Part shown: piece by piece, positions 7,224-11,574 of the stretch
Layout: the number at the start of each line of letters is the position of its first letter
How positions within the stretch are numbered: the first letter of the stretch is position 1
Source of the DNA: Nitrososphaeraceae archaeon
GTDB taxonomy: Archaea; Thermoproteota; Nitrososphaeria; Nitrososphaerales; Nitrososphaeraceae
Length of the DNA: 11,574 nt
Assembly: GCA_025449515.1 (NCBI GenBank)
Contig: JANWJI010000177.1
Location: 1 to 11,574 of the forward strand
Direction of reading: 5' to 3'
Notes under the pieces: generated by a model
Told to the model about the DNA's origin: nothing
Databases searched by the model: none
What the model saw: only the letters and a program-made list of their open reading frames with translations
Translations under genes and position numbers: made by a program

Positions 7224-7964
7224 ATGTATGATTATACAACATACCTATCTGAAATATCAGGATATAAAAACCTAGACCTTGAAGAAAGCGAGAAATCATT
7301 ATTATTCAAAATTATGAATACGTATGAATCTTCGGCATATAAGATAGCATCTCATCTTAAGATAAAGCGCCTATCATCTCAATACAAATCTGAATTTCCT
7401 GTCATGAAACGACTGCAAGAATATAAGTTTATTAGAGAAGTACAACAACCATCACTTCTCCGTGATTCAATATATTACAAGTTAACCACTTTCGGACTAT
7501 TTTATATCTTTTCTAATACATTGAACTATTCGCCACAGCTATTGGCGTATCATCAAGACAGCTTAATACTAAAAGCCCTACTCTTTCAATATCTACAGCC
7601 CAACACGATTAGACAGTGTACTGGTCGATTCTATGCAACCATAACTCAGTATTTGAATGATTGTTGTAAAATAACGATAACTGGCCTATCTAAATTCAAA
7701 TTGCTCGATAATATAGAACAAGGTCTCATACAAATAGAACAGGATCTGAGACAGGAAGCTAAAATTTTAGTGATTAAATTAACGATAATGTATAATGAAT
7801 CTAATTTATTAGCTGGTAATCCAGACATAACAGATGAAAATGCAAGGCTTTCATTATATGAGCTAGAAAGTAACATGAAAACAATTCTATCAAAGGATAG
7901 TAGATTCTTAGAATTTTTAGAAATGATCTATAGCGAAGTTAGTGAAACGCTTTCAGGATTCTGA
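7224..7964 (+). CDS. Winged-helix DNA-binding-like protein (246 aa)
   Basis: The first hundred residues look like a winged helix-turn-helix domain: SEKSLLFKIMNTYESSAYKI (23-42) as the first helices, ASHLKIKRLSSQYKSEFPVM (42-61) as the recognition region, KRLQEYKFIREV (62-73), and a wing-like strand RDSIYYKLTTFGLFYI (80-95). Many archaeal transcription regulators share the pattern of a helix bundle followed by YYKLT-FG. The remaining 150 residues are helical with no catalytic motif; NPDITDENARLSLYELESNM near 199-218 suggests a coiled or dimerising part. Proteins of this kind are, as I recall, expanded in Nitrososphaerales, but the regulated genes are unknown. The gene stands alone, divergent from EF-2, behind a clear TATA box and a set of inverted repeats that may be its own binding sites. 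DNA binding is inferred, not shown. Confidence 0.65.
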   Translation: MYDYTTYLSEISGYKNLDLEESEKSLLFKIMNTYESSAYKIASHLKIKRLSSQYKSEFPVMKRLQEYKFIREVQQPSLLRDSIYYKLTTFGLFYIFSNTLNYSPQLLAYHQDSLILKALLFQYLQPNTIRQCTGRFYATITQYLNDCCKITITGLSKFKLLDNIEQGLIQIEQDLRQEAKILVIKLTIMYNESNLLAGNPDITDENARLSLYELESNMKTILSKDSRFLEFLEMIYSEVSETLSGF

Positions 7965-7978
7965 TAAGAATATTTGGG

Positions 7979-8000
7979 ATTATTCATCGATATGAATAGT
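7979..8000 (+). repeat. Hairpin just after the winged-helix gene
   Basis: TATTCAT and ATGAATA form a 7-bp stem around the loop CGAT, extended by a G-U and an A-U pair. It starts 15 bases after the stop codon. No T-run follows, so it is not a typical terminator; it might stabilise the 3' end of the message. Confidence 0.3.
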
Positions 8001-8159
8001 AATCTATCTAAGTGACGAGATTTAGAAAGTCATTCGTAATTATACAACATAACATTGGTCAGGGGTTAATAGGCTTGCATTATATATTTGAGAATAGAAT
8101 TTGAAGTAAGAAAAATAATATTTTACTATAGTTAAGGTTATTCTTAATGAGCAATATCG

Positions 8160-9422
8160 TTACGCAATATGGGACTCATTTCTCATAGATCTCTGTTTCA
8201 TTATGACGAAAGTGAACATGGCCGCTAGTACTAACCATCCAGATAGGCCAAAAAAGTATGACAAGATGCGATACGAACTCAAAACATACTCTGAAGAAGA
8301 TGATAGTGGTTGACCTAGAAGGAGATCTCCCACTGCTCGCATACATAAGGATATAACAATCATAAGTAGAGGGATTTTATTGAAATTAGTAAAATGTATT
8401 ATTTTTCCAATTATTGGAGGAAGCATAAGCAGTAAGTATAATGCTATGGTAAGCCCAATGAATCCTATGGCTATGGTGTGGATCGCAAGGTCATAAAAAA
8501 CATAGTATTGACCGACTAAAAAAAATAATAGTGCTGTGGTAATACCTATAAGAAGAAACATAAAAGAAATCTTAATGTGAACGACGATAAAGTTATAACG
8601 AGCCTTTTTTTCTCCAGTAATAAAACGTAGAATTTCACTATTATCAAATCCTCCAAATGCATGAATCGCAATAGCAAATATCAAAGCAGATGCGAAAAAT
8701 GTAAAACTAAAAATTATTGAAAGTAACAGTGTATTTAGAAAGATTAAAGATGCAAGACCCGAAATTATGCAAATAGATATCAAAATCAATGAAACAAGTG
8801 CTAAGGTTTTCCGTGGTCTTATATATCCGAGAAATGATGGTAAAGTTTTATACTCAATTCCAAAAATCATGAGTAACGGAAAAAGAAGCCAGAAGAGAAT
8901 CTGAGTTAAGGAATTTGAATATCCATATTGTGATAGATCAATCAGATTGACAGTTATTAAAGTAATTAGGCAAAGAGCAATAAAATAATCTGATAGCCTT
9001 AAGAGCTTAGGTCTAATTCTTAATGTCCAGAACAATATGATTAAAAAGATTAGAATTCCGACAAGCCTAGAAATCATAATCCACGTCGGCAGATTCTTGT
9101 CATTTCCGACTGATTGTATAATCTGGAGGCTCAAAGATAGAAGTATCAAAATGAATGAAATGTAGACCAGCTTCACAGACACAAGCACATTTCTGAATCT
9201 TGGGATTATCATATAACATATTCCCATAATAAGTAACGTTAGAAAACCATCTAACTGTAGCATTTTATGAAGTTGAAGTGTGCCACGTAGCCATGATGGG
9301 AGATTTGTGCCGAAGATGGACATCATCCAGATTGATCCAATAAAGGATCCGATGAATAGAAGAAATATAGACGCAATTATGAATGGCCTGCTTGCAGAGC
9401 TGTAATTGATTGTATTTTCCAA
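8160..9422 (-). CDS. Polytopic membrane protein resembling NnrS / haem-copper oxidase subunit I (420 aa)
   Basis: The protein is almost entirely hydrophobic, with roughly twelve membrane helices and short polar loops. The segment LHKMLQLDGFLTLLIMGICY followed by MIIPRFRN (51-78) resembles the helix in NnrS and in cbb3-type/NO-reductase subunit I-like proteins that carries haem-ligand histidines before a PxF/W turn. AIHTIAIGFIGLTIALYLLL (313-332) resembles the later His-containing NnrS helix. Other membrane or loop histidines are at 254, 282 and 343. NnrS-family proteins are linked to nitric oxide metabolism or tolerance, which would suit an ammonia oxidiser, but a metal or haem role here is inferred. 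The start used is TTG at 9422-9420, because the first ATG (codon 33) would remove the first helix and no in-frame ATG lies upstream before a stop. A TATA-like GATAAAATAG lies about 34 bases before it. Confidence 0.6.
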   Translation of the reverse strand: MENTINYSSASRPFIIASIFLLFIGSFIGSIWMMSIFGTNLPSWLRGTLQLHKMLQLDGFLTLLIMGICYMIIPRFRNVLVSVKLVYISFILILLSLSLQIIQSVGNDKNLPTWIMISRLVGILIFLIILFWTLRIRPKLLRLSDYFIALCLITLITVNLIDLSQYGYSNSLTQILFWLLFPLLMIFGIEYKTLPSFLGYIRPRKTLALVSLILISICIISGLASLIFLNTLLLSIIFSFTFFASALIFAIAIHAFGGFDNSEILRFITGEKKARYNFIVVHIKISFMFLLIGITTALLFFLVGQYYVFYDLAIHTIAIGFIGLTIALYLLLMLPPIIGKIIHFTNFNKIPLLMIVISLCMRAVGDLLLGQPLSSSSEYVLSSYRILSYFFGLSGWLVLAAMFTFVIMKQRSMRNESHIA

Positions 9423-9752
9423 AAACTGATTCTTGTCAGAGTTCTCGTTCCAGATCTATTTTATCCTTACAAAATTCAGTTACGCTACAAACTATTGGAA
9501 AAATTCTTTGAGATGATTCCCGTAGTTGGTGGATATAGGCTTTTTCCATTTTTACCCAGGGATCCGATTTTAGCTTGATTTCTACGCATTAAAGCATGAA
9601 CACTTCACATCGCCAATAGTTAATATGTCATGCAAGATACATGATGTGGATTGAATCTTGAACAATGATGCAAAATAGACGAGAGCATTTCTATTGCAGA
9701 AAATGATGAACAGTATAAACATTATGCCGGATTTGATTATAACGAAAAGTTG
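9423..9752. other. Divergent control region between the membrane protein and the M3 peptidase
   Basis: No gene is certain here. A minus-strand ORF from ATG 9549 to TGA 9436 would give 37 residues (MEKAYIHQLRESSQRIFPIV and 17 more), ending 13 bases before the membrane-protein start. The same stretch is also open on the plus strand to TGA at 9576-9578, so coding strand cannot be decided. GTTAATATG near 9619-9627 may be the TATA box of the peptidase. From 9669 onward the sequence is protein-like in the peptidase frame. Confidence 0.4.
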
Positions 9753-11126
9753 ATGGAACATCTAGCAGAATTAAGACTCAATAATTCCAAAATCTTTATT
9801 GAACATATGGCTCTTCCAACTCCACTAGTCCTTGGCGCAATAGAAGAAATTGCGTATTCCAAAACCAAAAACCTTGAAATAGAACTTCACAATGCAAGGA
9901 CTAAACTTATAGTATCATTCAAACACACTTTCGATGGAACTCCGGTCAACTGGAACACATGGAGACAATTCAGCAGTAAAGAGAAAGCTGAAGCAAGTAG
10001 AAAAGAACTATTTGATGAATTTATTAACAAAACTCATAACATCAGCCCTTTAATCGAAAGTAGATTCTCTTCAATAAAAGAAACGTACAAAGAATATGAA
10101 ATTGCTATTAAAGAGTATTCAACTAATACGAGGCAAAGACTAGATCCCCTTTTAGGGTATCTGAAAAATGAAAACATAACATATGACGAATTAGTTGAAT
10201 TTGTAAAGCTTTTAGGACAAAAGGTTAGAAATCCATTCAGAGAAGCATTGAATGAAGTTAGTAAGAATGTTCTAAATAAGGAAGCAGAATATTATGACGA
10301 CTTTTATTTTTTCCGAAACAGAATATACGCGGATATTGAATCTAGATTATTTGTAGATCCATTGTTTGAAGTGAAGAAGATCCTAAGAGCAATGGAATTT
10401 GATTTAAGCAATATTCACTTTGATATAGAAGATAGAAAGAATAAATATCCCTCACCAATCTGCTTCTTTGTACAAATACCTCATGATATTAGAGTTCTAT
10501 ACAAAAGCGAAAGTCCATATTTTGATTTACAAGGATGTTTTCATGAAACAGGTCATGCAATGCATGCAAGCTCAATCGATGAAAACAATCCTTATTGGGA
10601 TAAATATAGGATTTCAATGGGAATAACAGAAATATTTTCGATACTTCTTGAAAGAATAACTAAGAATAGAACATACTTGCAATCACTTCTCGGTCAAGAG
10701 AACGAAGCGATTATTAATTAAATCTGTGCAAAAAATAAATTTCTAGAATTATTTTTTGTTACATTTTATGCTGCCAATTCACTAATGAAATTAGAATATT
10801 GGAATAAAAATCTAACTGTAGATGAGGCTTATCAAGTTTATGCGCGTTTGATTAAAGAATATACAGGATTTGAAATACCTGGACAATATCGGCTTTTACA
10901 TCACATACTTCCAGAGTCAATAATTTATGTTCCAAGCTATTTACTTGCAGCAATAAGAGCAGCTGAATTGGATTCACATATGAGGAATAGATTTGGAGAT
11001 ACGTGGTGGTACAACAGAGAGTCCGGAAAGAGACTTAGAGAGATAATGAAACCAGGAGCTCAAATAGATCTGTCTATATTTTCCAAATTAGATCCCGATA
11101 TCTTCTTGATGGAGATACTAAATTAA
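9753..11126 (+). pseudogene. M3-family zinc metallopeptidase (oligoendopeptidase F-like), interrupted by one in-frame TAA
   Basis: The reading frame gives 322 residues, then TAA at 10719-10721, then 134 more residues in the same frame to TAA at 11124-11126. The zinc site is intact before the stop: HETGH (264-268) in CFHETGHAMHASSI, with the third ligand Glu293 in GITEIFSILLERI, 29 residues after the first His as in thimet oligopeptidase. After the stop come FLELFFVTFYAANSLMKLEY, AYQVYARLIKEYTGFEIPGQ and HHILPESIIYVPSYLLAAIR, the C-terminal part that closes the substrate channel in M3 enzymes. Loss of this part should inactivate the protein. M3 enzymes degrade short peptides in the cytoplasm. 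The frame is also protein-like for 28 codons upstream of the ATG at 9753 (NDEQYKHYAGFDYNEKL) but has no start codon there, so the true N-terminus may be lost. ATG at 9753 follows an in-frame TTG. Confidence 0.85.
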
Positions 11127-11245
11127 ACCTTCATATCCATTTTCTATTAATACAAATATCAAGGTCTAGCTTGGATAATTATTATGTTTATTTACCTTTT
11201 CTGATTATGATTTCGAGGATTTCTGTAACTCATTTTGTTTTGTAA

Positions 11246-11257
11246 ATCAGTACTGAT
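11246..11257. repeat. 12-bp perfect palindrome
   Basis: ATCAGTACTGAT reads the same on both strands. It could be an operator for a dimeric regulator, but no gene start lies close by and one such palindrome may be chance. Confidence 0.3.
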
Positions 11258-11353
11258 CTTTAACGATCTGAAAAATCTAGAGAAGAGAAGCGAAAGGAAA
11301 TAGTTAGCATGTGACGATCCCGGCCTTTCATTGAATTCTTCATAGATGATGGA

Positions 11354-11377
11354 AAATGGTTAGCATGAAAACCATTT
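11354..11377. repeat. 8-bp inverted repeat with 8-base loop
   Basis: AAATGGTT and AACCATTT form a perfect 8-bp stem around AGCATGAA. The left arm and loop include the second copy of the GTTAGCATG direct repeat. It overlaps the beginning of the possible remnant downstream. Confidence 0.4.
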
Positions 11378-11551
11378 CTTGGAATAATAAAGACAATACT
11401 ATTACAACTAATAGATGTTATTAAGACAGTTACACAGGCAACAACAATTCTAGCAAACAATGATGATTCATCTCCTCAAGATATCGAAATCGAAATAAAA
11501 GGCAAGCAACATCAGATTTACTTCAAGCAAATCAGAAAACGATCCTGCTAA
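11369..11551 (+). pseudogene. Possible gene remnant (60 codons without a start)
   Basis: After a TGA at 11366-11368 the plus strand is open for 60 codons to TAA at 11549-11551 with no ATG, GTG or TTG. The reading has a hydrophobic helix FLGIIKTILLQLIDVIKTV, a polar turn NNDDSSPQD, then a charged strand IEIEIKGKQHQIYFKQIRKR. That is a plausible protein tail, and upstream in the same frame PFIEFFIDDGKWLA is also protein-like. It may be the 3' end of a decayed gene or chance; I recognise no family. Confidence 0.25.
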
Positions 11552-11574
11552 GCATGGCCAAAAGTACGCCATTA

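Larger units (their letters stand above)
11127..11574. other. Gene-poor right end, 448 bases
   Basis: I see no intact gene. There is a 12-bp palindrome, an 8-bp inverted repeat and a possible gene remnant (each listed). The sequence GTTAGCATG occurs twice, at 11303-11311 and 11359-11367. A minus-strand frame at 11260-11460 gives 66 residues without recognisable motifs and is antisense to the remnant. Confidence 0.5.

Noticed and set aside
11260..11460. 66-residue minus-strand ORF with a hydrophobic start
   Set aside because: It is antisense to the possible remnant, has no motif, and the hydrophobic stretch is explained by complementarity to AT-rich sequence.

Overview
The window is AT-rich archaeal DNA. 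It most likely comes from an ammonia-oxidising archaeon of the Nitrososphaerota (Thaumarchaeota), probably the low-GC Nitrosocosmicus-like side of Nitrososphaerales. The grounds are an archaeal-type elongation factor 2 with a diphthamide histidine, an archaeal mannosyl-3-phosphoglycerate synthase, TATA-like boxes lying about 25-30 bases before start codons with almost no leader and no Shine-Dalgarno sequence, and a winged-helix protein of a kind I associate with these genomes. The genus is an inference; the sequence shows directly only that the genes are archaeal.

Layout, left to right. Positions 3-191 are the 3' end of a short-chain dehydrogenase/reductase. From 192 to 862 there is no intact gene, but a minus-strand frame with several stops looks like a decayed gene. 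Positions 863-1864 hold a secreted or membrane-anchored alpha/beta hydrolase cut by one in-frame TAG. From 1802 to 2929 come three small genes: a convergent minus-strand ORF, a 3'-truncated DUF1428-like gene (+), and a 142-residue protein of unknown function (-). After a gap with no intact gene there are two solid minus-strand genes, mannosyl-3-phosphoglycerate synthase (3372-4556) and elongation factor 2 (4725-6926). A divergent control region with three adjacent hairpins separates EF-2 from a winged-helix protein (7224-7964, +). A polytopic membrane protein resembling NnrS or haem-copper oxidase subunit I lies at 8160-9422 (-). An M3-family metallopeptidase (9753-11126, +) is cut by one in-frame TAA and may also have lost its start. 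The last 450 bases hold an 8-bp inverted repeat, a palindrome and a possible gene remnant.

How the genes relate. EF-2 is core translation machinery. Mannosyl-3-phosphoglycerate synthase makes the phosphorylated precursor of the compatible solute mannosylglycerate; the phosphatase for the next step is not in this window. EF-2 and the synthase share a strand but have a T-tract and separate TATA boxes between them, so they are probably separate transcripts. The remaining genes look individually transcribed.

The most unusual property of the window is gene decay. Two long, otherwise intact enzyme frames are each broken by exactly one nonsense codon, a third small gene has lost its 3' part, and at least one more gene is largely eroded. 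I see no CRISPR array, tRNA, rRNA, insertion sequence or defence system, and no convincing new multi-gene system.
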